Shown: positions 18,901 to 27,463 of the stretch, one piece after another
How the letters are laid out: each line of letters starts with the position of its first letter
Position numbering within the stretch: the first letter of the stretch is position 1
Assembly (NCBI RefSeq): GCF_016741935.1
Contig: NZ_JAERRG010000010.1
Span: forward strand, 124,001-188,000
Reading direction: 5' to 3'
Origin: Streptomyces endocoffeicus
GTDB lineage: Bacteria > Actinomycetota > Actinomycetes > Streptomycetales > Streptomycetaceae
Length of the DNA: 64,000 bases
Made by a program: the position numbers and the translations under genes
The notes under the pieces: model-generated
Database searches by the model: none
The model's input: the letters and a program-made list of their open reading frames with translations, nothing else
What the model was told of the DNA's origin: nothing

Positions 18901-19281
18901 AGGAGGCTGCCTTCCTGTGCCGTGGTCAGAGGTGAACACGCTGGGTTCGGGACAGTGAACGCCGGATGACATGGTGAACCGCTGACGGCTGGCGAAGATA
19001 GGCGTGCCGAATATGCGCGTCAACCCCGCGACGTGCGCCGACGTCGAGATCGGGCCGCTTCCGTTCGCCCCGGTGGGCACTTGGAGACGTCGCCCGATCG
19101 GGCCCCTCGGAGACGGGGTTGACGGCCGCTCGGAGACGGGGTTGACGGCCGCTCGGAGACGGGGTTGACGGCCGCTTGGAGACGGGGTTCAGCGCCGCTC
19201 GGCCATCGAAGGTCCGGCCCGGGGAATGCCCCCGCCCCCGTTCGGTGTTCTTCAATGCGAACACGAGGAGGAGCGGTCACA
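18901..19281. other. Divergent intergenic region with a 23-bp repeat array
   Basis: About 380 bases separate the beta-helix fragment from the PAC2 gene. The array at 19108-19199 is the main feature. It is followed by GGCCCGGGGAATGCCCCCGCC-type GC-rich sequence. No gene is visible, and promoters for both flanking genes must be here. Confidence 0.5.
19108..19199. repeat. 23-bp tandem repeat containing TTGAC
   Basis: Four adjacent 23-base units have the consensus CGGAGACGGGGTTGACGGCCGCT; the last is diverged at five positions. Each unit carries TTGAC, a -35-like element on the plus strand, about 80-160 bases before the PAC2 start. Confidence 0.88.
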
Positions 19282-20226
19282 GTGCATGATCCGCAGGAGT
19301 TGTACGCATGGGAACCGAGCGGGCTGGCGGAGGTCGACGCGATAGCCTCGCGGGACTCGGCCGGGCTGGTGCTGCTGTACCACTTCGACGGCTATATCGA
19401 CGCCGGCGAGACCGGGGACCAGATCGTGGAGCGGCTGCTCGACGGTCTGCCGCGCAAGGTGGTCGCGCGTTTCGACCATGACCGGCTGGTCGACTACCGG
19501 GCCCGCCGGCCCCTGCTGACCTTCCAGCGCGACCGGTGGACGGCGTACGAGACCCCGAAGATCGAGCTGCATCTGGTGCGCGACGCGACAGCGGCCCCGT
19601 TCCTGCTGCTCACCGGGCCGGAGCCGGATGTGGAGTGGGAGCGGTTCGCGGCGGCCGTGCACCAGATGGTCGAGCGGCTGGGCGTCAGGCTCGCGGTGAA
19701 CTTCCACGGCATCCCGATGGGCGTGCCGCACACCCGGCCGGTCGGCATCACCCCGCACGGCAATCGCACCGATCTGATGCCCGGTCACCGGGGCTACTTC
19801 GACGAGGCCCAAGTGCCCGGCAGCGCCGAATCCCTGATCGAGTACCGGCTCGCCGAGGCGGGCCGCGATGTGCTCGGCGTCGCCGCGCATGTGCCGCACT
19901 ATCTGGCCCGGTCGGCCTATCCGGACGCGGCGCTCACCGCGCTGGAGGCCATCACCGCGGCCACCGGTCTGGTGCTGCCGGGGCCGACGCACGCCCTGCG
20001 CAACGAGGCCCTCAGGACGCAGGAGGAGATCGAGCGGCAGATCTCGGAGGGCGACGAGGAACTGGTCGCGCTCGTACGGGGCCTCGAGCACCAGTACGAC
20101 GCGGTGGCCGGGGCGGAGAGCCGCGGCAATCTGGTCGCGGAGCCGGCCGAGCTGCCCTCGGCGGATGAACTGGGCGCGGAGTTCGAACGGTTCCTTGCCG
20201 AGCGCGAGGGCGACGGCGGAGCCTGA
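19282..20226 (+). CDS. PAC2-family protein (proteasome assembly chaperone-like)
   Basis: The 314-residue product starts at GTG 19282, seven bases after GAGGAGGAG. It belongs to the PAC2/DUF75 family: LVLLYHFDGYIDAGETGDQIVERLL at the N-terminus, a central FLLLTGPEPDVEWERF strand and VNFHGIPMGVPHTRP, with the C-terminal helical EEIERQISEGDEELVALVRGLE. Actinobacteria have 20S proteasomes and PAC2 homologues related to archaeal and eukaryotic assembly chaperones, but a chaperone function here is inference. It is followed closely by coaE. Confidence 0.88.
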   Translation: MHDPQELYAWEPSGLAEVDAIASRDSAGLVLLYHFDGYIDAGETGDQIVERLLDGLPRKVVARFDHDRLVDYRARRPLLTFQRDRWTAYETPKIELHLVRDATAAPFLLLTGPEPDVEWERFAAAVHQMVERLGVRLAVNFHGIPMGVPHTRPVGITPHGNRTDLMPGHRGYFDEAQVPGSAESLIEYRLAEAGRDVLGVAAHVPHYLARSAYPDAALTALEAITAATGLVLPGPTHALRNEALRTQEEIERQISEGDEELVALVRGLEHQYDAVAGAESRGNLVAEPAELPSADELGAEFERFLAEREGDGGA

Positions 20227-20264
20227 CCGATGACCCCACCGGTGTGCCGTATAGCGTGGGCCCC

Positions 20265-20873
20265 ATGCTGAACCTGGGGCTCACGGGCGGAATCGGCGCG
20301 GGCAAGAGCGAGGTCTCACGGATTCTGACCTCATTGGGGGCGGTGCTGATCGACTCGGATCGGATCGCTCGCGAGGTGGTCGAGCCGGACACGCCGGGAC
20401 TGGCCGCCGTGGTCGCCGAGTTCGGCCCCGAGGTGCTGACCGCCGACGGCCGTCTGGACCGGCCCAGGCTCGGCGGGATCGTCTTCACCGACCCGGAGCG
20501 GCTGAGCGCGCTGAACGCGATCGTCCACCCGCTGGTCCGGGACCGCTCCGCCGAACTCCAGGCCGCGGTCGCGCCCGATGCCGTGGTCGTCCATGATGTC
20601 CCCCTTCTGGCCGAGAACAAGCTGGCGCTGCTCTACGACCTGGTCATGGTCGTGGACGCCACGCCCGAGACCCAGCTCGACCGGCTGGTGCGGCTGCGCG
20701 GCATGGCCGAGGACGAGGCGCGGGCCCGGATGGCGGCACAGGCCACCCGCGCGGAACGGCTGGCCATCGCCGATGTCGTGATCGACAACAATGGCCCGAT
20801 CGAGGCGCTGGAGCCGCAGGTCAGAAAGGTCTGGGCGGACCTGGTGCAGCGGGCGGCCACCGCGGAGGGCTGA
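20265..20873 (+). CDS. coaE: Dephospho-CoA kinase
   Basis: The 202-residue product carries the P-loop GGIGAGKSE at residues 8-16 and LIDSDRIAREVVEPGT-like and HPLVRDRSAELQ segments of CoaE. It phosphorylates dephospho-CoA in the last step of coenzyme A synthesis. The length is normal; actinobacteria often carry a C-terminal UPF0157 domain, absent here. ATG 20265 follows TAGCGT (20252-20257) by seven bases, so the gene is probably leaderless. Confidence 0.95.
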   Translation: MLNLGLTGGIGAGKSEVSRILTSLGAVLIDSDRIAREVVEPDTPGLAAVVAEFGPEVLTADGRLDRPRLGGIVFTDPERLSALNAIVHPLVRDRSAELQAAVAPDAVVVHDVPLLAENKLALLYDLVMVVDATPETQLDRLVRLRGMAEDEARARMAAQATRAERLAIADVVIDNNGPIEALEPQVRKVWADLVQRAATAEG

Positions 20874-21093
20874 GCGGGGGCGCGGTGCGCGCGGAGGCCT
20901 ACGGCTGAGCCGGGGCGGGGCGCGATGAGCCGGGGCGTGGTGCGGAGCGTGCGGCGGCCCGTGGCGGGGAATGCCGCGTGCGGGGTGGTTGTTGTGCACC
21001 CCGTAGCGAACGATCATCCGTGACGGTTCATCCCATCCCCTCACTCCATCCACCGCCTCACCACCGAGTACGTACCCGGGGAAGGAAACGGCT

Positions 21094-21468
21094 GTGCCTA
21101 CGCCCGAGACCCACGTCATCGACTTCCGCGCCGCCGAGCACCTGCTCGCCGCCCGAGACCCACGGGGCGCCGTCAAGCTGCTCGACTCGGTCATCAGCGC
21201 CCACCCCGAGAACACGGCGGCCCGGCTGCTCCGGGCGCGCGCGTTCTTCGGCGCGGCCCAGCTGCGCTCGGCGGAGCTGGAGTTCCAGCTGGTCCTGGAG
21301 CGCGAGCCGGACAACGCCTTCGCCCACTTCGCCCTGGCCCGCACCCTGGAGCGGGCCAACCGCTCGGCCGAGGCCACCCGCCACTTCCGGCTGGCCGCGG
21401 CGCTCGATCCGCGCCCGGACTTCGTGGAGGCGGCCCGGTTCGGCGAGAAGGGCGACCGGGACGGATAG
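21094..21468 (+). CDS. Small tetratricopeptide-repeat protein
   Basis: The 124-residue product starts at GTG behind GGGAAGGAAA. Three helical repeats (AAEHLLAARDPRGAVKLLDS, ENTAARLLRARAFFGAAQL, AFAHFALARTLERANRSAEA) match the TPR pattern and occupy nearly the whole protein. TPR proteins bind partner peptides; the partner is unknown. There is no signal peptide, so it should be cytosolic. About 220 bases of featureless sequence separate it from coaE. Confidence 0.85.
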   Translation: MPTPETHVIDFRAAEHLLAARDPRGAVKLLDSVISAHPENTAARLLRARAFFGAAQLRSAELEFQLVLEREPDNAFAHFALARTLERANRSAEATRHFRLAAALDPRPDFVEAARFGEKGDRDG

Positions 21469-21564
21469 GCGGGGCGCGGGCTCAGCCGCGGTGCTGGCCG
21501 GGGCCCGCATGCCGCCGTACGCGCCAGGTGCGCGGCGGTGCGCGGCGGGCGCCCGCGCCCCCGG

Positions 21565-21771
21565 TCAGCGCCAGAGGGCGAAGCCGCCGAGGACCACCGC
21601 GCCCAGCAGCACCACCCCGCCGAGCCCGAGCGCCACTCCGCGCTGACGGGCGATGTCGTACGGGTCGGCCTCCGGTCCCCGCCGCGCCTCCCGCCGCCCG
21701 TACGGCTCTCCGGTCCCGGAGAGCATCAGCCCGAGCGCACAGAGCGCGATGCCGATCGCCAGCACCCCCAT
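21565..21771 (-). CDS. Small two-segment membrane protein
   Basis: The 68-residue product starts at MGVLAIGIALCALG, with AGGGGG upstream; a longer frame beginning at 21858 has no ribosome binding site. Two membrane segments (residues 1-17 and about 45-64) flank a charged loop GRREARRGPEADPYDIARQRG. I do not recognise a family. Homologues are common in Streptomyces, as far as I recall, without known function. Confidence 0.7.
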   Translation of the reverse strand: MGVLAIGIALCALGLMLSGTGEPYGRREARRGPEADPYDIARQRGVALGLGGVVLLGAVVLGGFALWR

Positions 21772-21974
21772 GACGGCCCCCTGTCGCCGCAGGTACTCAG
21801 CAGGTACTGGGCAGTATCCCCCGGAACGCGGCGCTCCCCGCCGTCGATATCCCGTCACCGACGGAGCGTCGTGCCCGCCTTACGGTGGCCACGCGCTTCA
21901 GGACGGCGATGCCTTACGGCGCCCACGCTTCAGCGGCGTCGCCCTTACGGATCCCGCCGTCGTCCTTGCCGCCC

Positions 21975-22280
21975 TTACGGAGCCCTTCGCCGCCCGTGGC
22001 TCCGCCCGCGCTCGGCGATCGGTGCGTACGGCGGCACATCCCGGCCCGGCTGATAGTGCGGCCCCTGCCGGATGTGCCGGATGACCAGGACGAGGTCGAT
22101 CAGCGTGACGACGGCGAGCGCCCCGCACGCCGCCGCCCACCCCGGCCGGCCCGCGACGGCGAAGGCCACCGCGCCGCCGAGCGTCCAGAGCAGCCCCCAC
22201 GTGGCCAGCCCCAGCCGCATCCGCAGCGGACTGCGCGCGTGGATCGGTTCATCACCTGTTCGGATCAGCCGCATCGGCAT
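21975..22280 (-). CDS. DUF6343-family membrane protein
   Basis: The 101-residue product begins MPMRLIRTGDEPIHARSPLRMRL and has two membrane segments (GLATWGLLWTLGGAVAFAVA and WAAACGALAVVTLIDLVLVI), then IRQGPHYQPGRDVPPY. The RTGxEPxxARSPLRMR and PHxQPGRDVPPY signatures are those I associate with DUF6343. GGGAGA lies upstream. The function is unknown. Confidence 0.78.
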   Translation of the reverse strand: MPMRLIRTGDEPIHARSPLRMRLGLATWGLLWTLGGAVAFAVAGRPGWAAACGALAVVTLIDLVLVIRHIRQGPHYQPGRDVPPYAPIAERGRSHGRRRAP

Positions 22281-22424
22281 GGCACTGCATCTCCCGTTTT
22301 CGGCTGTTTCCTCCCGCTTTCCGCCCTCTCGAATCTACCGCCCGGGGACGCCGACCGACACCTGAGATCATGTCGTGTGCATCCACACGGGACGGCATGG
22401 GACCAGGACGATGAGGAGCTGCCA

Positions 22425-23633
22425 GTGATCCGCCAGTCATGGGACGAAACAGCCGCCAAGCGGGCCCGCGTCCGCGGCTGCCTGCTGGGCGGTGCGATCG
22501 GCGACGCTCTCGGCAATCCCATCGAGTTCCTGTCGCTGCGGTCGATCCGCGAGACCCATGGCGCCGCGGGCGTCACCACCCTCGTCCCGGACGGCAGCGG
22601 AGTCGTGGGCCGGGTCACCGATGACACCCAGATGACACTCTTCACGGCCGAGGGCCTGATACGGGCCCACGCCAGAACCTCGTCCAAGGGGATCGAAGGG
22701 TCCGAGACCGCCGTCGTCCGCCATGCCTATCTGCGCTGGCTGGACACCCAGAACCACCCCGGGCCGCCACCCGCCGAGGGCACCGGGGACCTGGTCCGCT
22801 CCGGCTGGCTGCGCACCCAGCCCTGGCTGTACGCCCGCCGCGCCCCCGGCAACGCCTGCCTCTCCGGCCTCGCCGCGAAGCACGTCCCCGCCCCGCGCGC
22901 TCCCCTCGACGGCACCCCCGGCCCGGTGAACACCGGCTCCAAGGGCTGCGGCACCGTGATGCGCTCGGCGCCGTTCGGCCTCACCGGGCTCGACCCCCGC
23001 GACTGCTTCGAACTCGCCGCCCGCTGCGCCCAGATCACCCATGGCCATCCGACGGGTTACTACGCGGCCGGTGCCCTGGCCGCCATGATCGCCTGCCTGC
23101 TCGACGGCGAGTCCCTGGAAGGCGCGACCCTGCGCACCCTGGAACTCCTCGCCCGCTACCCCGGCCACGAGGAGACCACCGCCGCCCTCCGTAAGGCGGT
23201 CGACCTGGCGGCCGAGGGCGATCCGACCCCCGAGAAGGCCGAATCGCTCGGCGGCGGCTGGGTCGCCGAGGAGGCGCTGGCCATCGCGGTCTACAGCGCC
23301 CTGGCCCGCACCCCCGCCCAGCAGATCCTGTACGGCCCCGGTGGCAAGATCAGCTACGACCCGGCGCCCCCGCGCACCCCCGTCCAGGCGGCCCTGCTGC
23401 TCTCCGTCAACCACTCGGGTGACAGCGACTCGACGGGCTCGGTCTGCGGCAACATCCTCGGCGCCCACCACGGCGACCTCCGCCTCCCGCCGTCCTGGCT
23501 GTCCCTGACCGAGGGCCGCGGCACGATCGCCGAACTCGCCGACGACTTCGCCTCCGAGTTCCACCGTTCGGTGGAGCTGTACGAGCCCTACGACGACGTG
23601 GTCTTCCCCCGCGACCGCTACCCGCTCAGCTGA
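22425..23633 (+). CDS. ADP-ribosylglycohydrolase family protein
   Basis: The 402-residue product starts at GTG 22425 with GAGGAG six bases upstream. It has the DraG/ARH core: GCLLGGAIGDALG near the N-terminus, GRVTDDTQMTLF (metal-binding TDD), GCGTVMRSAPFGL and the C-terminal NHSGDSDSTGSVCGNILGA with paired Asp ligands. All binuclear metal residues appear present. It should remove ADP-ribose from proteins, nucleic acids or small molecules; the substrate is unknown. The gene is convergent with the FUSC gene, 13 bases away. Confidence 0.92.
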   Translation: MIRQSWDETAAKRARVRGCLLGGAIGDALGNPIEFLSLRSIRETHGAAGVTTLVPDGSGVVGRVTDDTQMTLFTAEGLIRAHARTSSKGIEGSETAVVRHAYLRWLDTQNHPGPPPAEGTGDLVRSGWLRTQPWLYARRAPGNACLSGLAAKHVPAPRAPLDGTPGPVNTGSKGCGTVMRSAPFGLTGLDPRDCFELAARCAQITHGHPTGYYAAGALAAMIACLLDGESLEGATLRTLELLARYPGHEETTAALRKAVDLAAEGDPTPEKAESLGGGWVAEEALAIAVYSALARTPAQQILYGPGGKISYDPAPPRTPVQAALLLSVNHSGDSDSTGSVCGNILGAHHGDLRLPPSWLSLTEGRGTIAELADDFASEFHRSVELYEPYDDVVFPRDRYPLS

Positions 23634-23646
23634 CCGCCCCGGGGAC

Positions 23647-24876
23647 TCAGACCGCCCCGGAGCCGTCCGTACGGCCGCGCCGGAACCGGCGCCGCAGCTT
23701 GTGGAGGAAGAGGAAGCGCTCGCGCTTCTCGCGGGTGCTGCGGTCGAGCTCTTCCATGAGCCGCTTGGAGCGCTGCTCCATGTCGAGTTCGTCGAGGACG
23801 CGGTCGATCTCCGCCAGCAGGGCACCGTGCAGCTGCCACTGGCGGGGGTGCTCCTGGACCCGGCGCAGCAGGAGGTCGGCGCCGCGGTCGCGGCTGGCGT
23901 GGGCCTTGACGAGTTCGCTGGAGAGGCGGGATTCGGCCTCTTCGGCGTTGGCGCTGACCTGGGTGGTGACCAGGACGGCGAAGCTCTCGACGGCGGCGGC
24001 GAGATGGATGAAGAGGTCCTTCAGGGCATCGGCCACGTCCTGGGGGAAGAGGGGTTCGTCCGTCCGCGCCCTGGCGAGGTCGGTCAGGGTGCGGGACATG
24101 ACGCGCAGGATGACGGTGCAGATCTCCAGCGTGTCCAGGCCGGTGCGGAGCACCACGCGGTAGAGGAGGCCCTCCTTGACGCGGGGGTTGAGCCGCACAC
24201 TGTCCTCCGCCTGCCGGAGGGCGGCGTCGACCTGGGAGATGTCGTGGTCGAGGCGGCGGGCCTCGTAGAGCCGGGCGGCGGCGCGGTCGACGGCGATCTG
24301 GCTGCCCAGCTCCTCGCCGATGTGCAGCAGCAGCTGACGCATCCGGCGGGCCAGGTCCTCGATGGACTTGCCGGCCGTCTCGACCCACACCGGAGGCGCG
24401 AGGAAGAAGTTGAAGCCCATCCCGACACCGGCCCCGATGAGGGTCTCCAGCACCCGGTCCCAGGCGTAGGTGGTCACCTGCGCCACGCCCAGGACCAGCA
24501 TGGCGCTGATCGCCACCTCCTGGACCCAGTCGCCCACGCGCGTGAGATAACCGGCGGTCTGGGCGGCGAGGATGATCAGGCACAGGCTCCACCAGGTCAG
24601 CCCCACCAGCACGCTGAAGGCGACGGCGATCAGGACGCCCACGACCACGGCCTCGACCCTGCGGAGGCTTCTGGTGAGGGTCGCGTAGAGGGTGACCTGG
24701 ACGACGAGGAGGGCGGTCAGCGGCGCGGTGAGCGGGGCGGGTTCCTTGCTGAGCTCGAGGGCGACGACGTAGGCGATGGTCGCGGCCGCCGTGGAGCGCA
24801 CGGTCTGAACGACGACCGGGTCATGGCGTCGTTTGACGAGCTCCGCCAATGGGTCGAGAACGTCGGGCACGTACAT
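23647..24876 (-). CDS. FUSC/aromatic acid exporter-family membrane protein
   Basis: The 409-residue product starts at MYVPDVLDPLAELV with GGAAAGG upstream; the ATG at 24909 has no ribosome binding site. Four to six membrane segments occupy the first ~190 residues (ATIAYVVALELS, LTALLVVQVTLYATL, VVVGVLIAVAFSVLVGL, CLIILAAQTAGYL, AISAMLVLGVAQVT). A long helical cytoplasmic domain follows, with a basic C-terminus (KLRRRFRRGRT). This is half the length of E. coli YccS/AaeB and fits the short actinobacterial ArAE type. It may export aromatic acids. Confidence 0.82.
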   Translation of the reverse strand: MYVPDVLDPLAELVKRRHDPVVVQTVRSTAAATIAYVVALELSKEPAPLTAPLTALLVVQVTLYATLTRSLRRVEAVVVGVLIAVAFSVLVGLTWWSLCLIILAAQTAGYLTRVGDWVQEVAISAMLVLGVAQVTTYAWDRVLETLIGAGVGMGFNFFLAPPVWVETAGKSIEDLARRMRQLLLHIGEELGSQIAVDRAAARLYEARRLDHDISQVDAALRQAEDSVRLNPRVKEGLLYRVVLRTGLDTLEICTVILRVMSRTLTDLARARTDEPLFPQDVADALKDLFIHLAAAVESFAVLVTTQVSANAEEAESRLSSELVKAHASRDRGADLLLRRVQEHPRQWQLHGALLAEIDRVLDELDMEQRSKRLMEELDRSTREKRERFLFLHKLRRRFRRGRTDGSGAV

Positions 24877-24940
24877 GCCCTTTCCACGTCGAGGGGGCCG
24901 CCATGTCATCGGGTTTCGCGGACGGGTTAACGTGTCGGGC

Positions 24941-25411
24941 GTGATCAGCCCATTGAACGGAACGCAAGGGACGGGGGACGGCGCGGCGCTTCCCGGAAGC
25001 ACCGGCCCGGCCGCCACCGTCGAGGCTCATCCGCGCCAGGTCGGGCGGGTACGGACGGAGTACGCACCCGATCCGGACGGGGACCCGGACCCCGGCGAGA
25101 TCGTCTGGACATGGGTGCCGTACGAGGAGAACGACGGCCGCGGCAAGGACCGGCCGGTGCTGGTGGTCGCGCGGGAGCGGGCCGGGACGCTGCTCGCCGT
25201 GCAGCTGTCGAGCAAGCGGCACGACGCCGACCGCGAGTGGGTGCCGATCGGCTCCGGGCCGTGGGACCGGGCCGGGCGGGAGTCATGGGTCGATGTGGAC
25301 CGGGTGCTGCGGGTGCACCCGGACGGGATGCGGCGTGAGGCGTGTGCGCTCGACCGGCCGCGCTTCGACCTGGTCGTCATGCGGCTGCGGCAGCGGTACG
25401 GCTGGAGCTGA
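24941..25411 (+). CDS. PemK/MazF-like protein
   Basis: The 156-residue product has a disordered N-terminal third followed by PGEIVWTWVPYEENDGRGKDRPVLVVARE, the PemK/MazF beta-barrel opening, then LLAVQLSSKRHD and DRVLRVHPDGMRREACALDRPRFDLV. No antitoxin gene is adjacent, so it may be a solitary family member rather than a toxin. GTG 24941 follows TAACGT (24928-24933) by seven bases, indicating a leaderless mRNA. It is divergent from the FUSC gene, 64 bases away. Confidence 0.8.
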   Translation: MISPLNGTQGTGDGAALPGSTGPAATVEAHPRQVGRVRTEYAPDPDGDPDPGEIVWTWVPYEENDGRGKDRPVLVVARERAGTLLAVQLSSKRHDADREWVPIGSGPWDRAGRESWVDVDRVLRVHPDGMRREACALDRPRFDLVVMRLRQRYGWS

Positions 25412-25452
25412 GCGCGGTTCGGCGTGTCTCCGGATGATCTTGAGGAAACGTC

Positions 25453-25995
25453 TCAGCCGTCGGCCAGCGTCAGCAGCTTGGTGACCGTGTTCCAGTTGCG
25501 GGCGGTGGCCGGCACGCCGAGCCGGGCGTTGGTGATCTTCGCCGCCAGCTTGGAGCGGCCGACCCCGTCCGGGCAGTGCAGGAAGATCTCGCGGCCGATG
25601 AGGCGGAACGCCTCCGGGGCGTGGACGGCCGGATCCAGCGCGTCCAGCGCGGCCGTGTCCGCGGGCACGTCCGCCAGGAAGACCACATGCAGGGTCTTGG
25701 GCTCGGCGACGGCCTCCGGATAGGGATTGGCCTCGATCGCCGCGGCCAGCTCGTCGCGCGTACGGACCATGACGTCCACGGGAAAGCCGAGACCGGCGGC
25801 GAAGTGGTCCTCGAGCGTGCGGGCCGTTTGCCCGGGAGGGGTGCCGGGGTCGGCGAAGACGATATTGCCGGTCTGGAGGTGGACGGTGACGTCCTCGAAG
25901 CCCAGCTCGGCCATCAGCTCACGCTGCCGGGCCATGGGGAACTTCCTGTTCCCGCCCACATTGATGCCGCGGAGCAGCGCTATCTGAGATGCCAT
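25453..25995 (-). CDS. DUF1697 family protein
   Basis: The 180-residue product starts MASQIALLRGINVGGNRK, the family hallmark. LQTGNIVF and a C-terminal NARLGVPATARNWNTVTKL segment also match DUF1697. The family has a ferredoxin-like fold and unknown function. ATG 25995 lies six bases after TACCCT on the minus strand, so it is probably leaderless. It is divergent from the kinase-like gene, 74 bases away. Confidence 0.93.
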   Translation of the reverse strand: MASQIALLRGINVGGNRKFPMARQRELMAELGFEDVTVHLQTGNIVFADPGTPPGQTARTLEDHFAAGLGFPVDVMVRTRDELAAAIEANPYPEAVAEPKTLHVVFLADVPADTAALDALDPAVHAPEAFRLIGREIFLHCPDGVGRSKLAAKITNARLGVPATARNWNTVTKLLTLADG

Positions 25996-26069
25996 GGCCG
26001 GAGGGTACCTCTCCGGAGTCCCTGAGCCCTGGAGTCCAGAGCTCCCCGGACCCACGGCATGATGGGGGC

Positions 26070-26717
26070 GTGCGGCTCGAAGCGATCACCTGGGAACGGC
26101 TGACCGACGCGACCGCCGACCGCATCGCCGGGCTGACGGCGGCGGACGGCAGCCCCTGGCTGAGGGTCGCCGTCGACGGGGCTCCGGCGGCGCCCACCGG
26201 TGAGCTGGCGCGGGGTCTGGCGGAGGCGCTGCGCGTCCTCGGCCGGCCGGTGCTGGTGGTCGCGGCGGCCGGGTTCTGGCGGCCCGCCTCGCTGCGCTAC
26301 GAGTACGGGAAGCGGGACCCCGACGCGTATTACGACCGGTGGCTGGACACCGGCGCGCTGTGGCGCGAGGTCTTCGATCCGCTGGAACCGGGGCCGGGCG
26401 GCACCGGGCGGGTGCTGCCCGACCTGTGGGATCCGGAGACCGACCGGGCCACGCGCAGCCCGTACGCCGAACTTCCGCCGGGCGGGGTGCTGTTGCTGCA
26501 CGGCGCGCTGCTGCTGGGGCACTGGTTCCCGTTCGACCTCTCGGTGCATCTGCGGCTGTCCCCCGCCGCCCTCGCCCGCCGCACCGACGAGGGCGACCAC
26601 TGGACCCTGCCCGCCTTCGCGCGCTACGAGGACGAGGTGGGGCCCGGTGAGGCGGCGGATGTGGTGGTGCGGACGGACGACCCCCGGCATCCGGCCTGGC
26701 ACCGCCCGGAGTCGTAG
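26070..26717 (+). CDS. Uridine kinase-like protein lacking a normal P-loop
   Basis: The 215-residue product starts at GTG 26070, six bases after CATGAT (26058-26063). It follows the uridine kinase/P-loop layout: a first strand LRVAVDG, a lid region and YYDRWLDTGALWREVFDPL, PPGGVLLLHGALLLG, and FDLSVHLRLSP. The Walker A position reads GAPAAPTGE instead of GxxxxGKS/T, with no Lys. Homologues in Streptomyces annotated as uridine kinase normally keep the GK(S/T). It is unlikely to bind ATP in the usual way. It could be a decayed enzyme or a protein with a non-catalytic role. Confidence 0.75.
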   Translation: MRLEAITWERLTDATADRIAGLTAADGSPWLRVAVDGAPAAPTGELARGLAEALRVLGRPVLVVAAAGFWRPASLRYEYGKRDPDAYYDRWLDTGALWREVFDPLEPGPGGTGRVLPDLWDPETDRATRSPYAELPPGGVLLLHGALLLGHWFPFDLSVHLRLSPAALARRTDEGDHWTLPAFARYEDEVGPGEAADVVVRTDDPRHPAWHRPES

Positions 26718-26770
26718 CCGGGTACGTTCGAGGCGGTGCAGGGGGGCGGGTCCGGGTTGGCGCGCGGGGG

Positions 26771-27433
26771 TCACTTCTTGGTCGGCGGGCATTCCTTCCA
26801 GGCGAAGTGATAGGTGGTGCTCACATCGCCGTCCGTCGAGTCCATGGCGATGAAGCTGGTCGTTTCCTGGGTGTTGGACGTTCCGGCGTTGGCCCGCAAC
26901 TCGGTGTTGATGTTGAAGTTGCGGAGTTCACCGCAGGGCGACCACACCACGGTGGCGATATCGGATACGTCGGTGGCCTGCCAGTTGTCGTCGTAGGCGC
27001 CGTTGTAGCTATGCGTGTTCGACGAGGTCTGCGACTGCCCCTGGAAGTAGTACGAGGCTTTCTGCGTGGCGGACGCGCCCTTTTCCAGATGGGCGAAACC
27101 ACGGTAGTCGACACTGGCGATGGCGTAGGAGAAGCCCTGTGGCACATGCATGACCAGACTCAGCTGACAGTTCTTTCTGAAGTCCGTCGGCTTGGCTCCC
27201 TTGCCCACCTGCGCGAGATACTCGCTGTAGGTCACGGTGAAGGCCGTGTTGTCCGGGGAGACGGCGATCGCCGCGGTGCCCGCCGGGCAGCCCGACCCAT
27301 TCACGGTCGCGACCGTGATCACGATCTTGTCGGGCGGCACGGTGTCGAACGGGGGTTGCGCATATGCCTGGGAAGTGAGCGTCGAGGCGAATAACGCCGC
27401 GACCACGCCGCCTGCGTACAGAACACCGGGCAT
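26771..27433 (-). CDS. DUF4360 secreted protein (copy 2)
   Basis: The 220-residue product has a signal peptide (MPGVLYAGGVVAALFASTLTSQAYA) and the DUF4360 pattern: VNGSGCPAGTAAIAVSPDNTAFTVTYSEYLAQVG, RKNCQLSLVMHVPQGF(S)YAI, and FAWKECPP at the end, with four conserved cysteines. It is about 65 percent identical by eye to the upstream copy and separated from it by 30 bases, so the pair arose by tandem duplication and is probably one operon. GGAGA precedes the ATG. DUF4360 proteins are secreted and of unknown function. The two mature proteins differ most near the N-terminus. Confidence 0.9.
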   Translation of the reverse strand: MPGVLYAGGVVAALFASTLTSQAYAQPPFDTVPPDKIVITVATVNGSGCPAGTAAIAVSPDNTAFTVTYSEYLAQVGKGAKPTDFRKNCQLSLVMHVPQGFSYAIASVDYRGFAHLEKGASATQKASYYFQGQSQTSSNTHSYNGAYDDNWQATDVSDIATVVWSPCGELRNFNINTELRANAGTSNTQETTSFIAMDSTDGDVSTTYHFAWKECPPTKK

Positions 27434-27463
27434 GATTCTCCATTCGATGGTGGATTTACCGGG

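Noticed and set aside
24941..25411. Complete PemK/MazF toxin-antitoxin pair
   Set aside because: No small antitoxin-like frame is adjacent on the same strand; the neighbour is a divergent FUSC gene.
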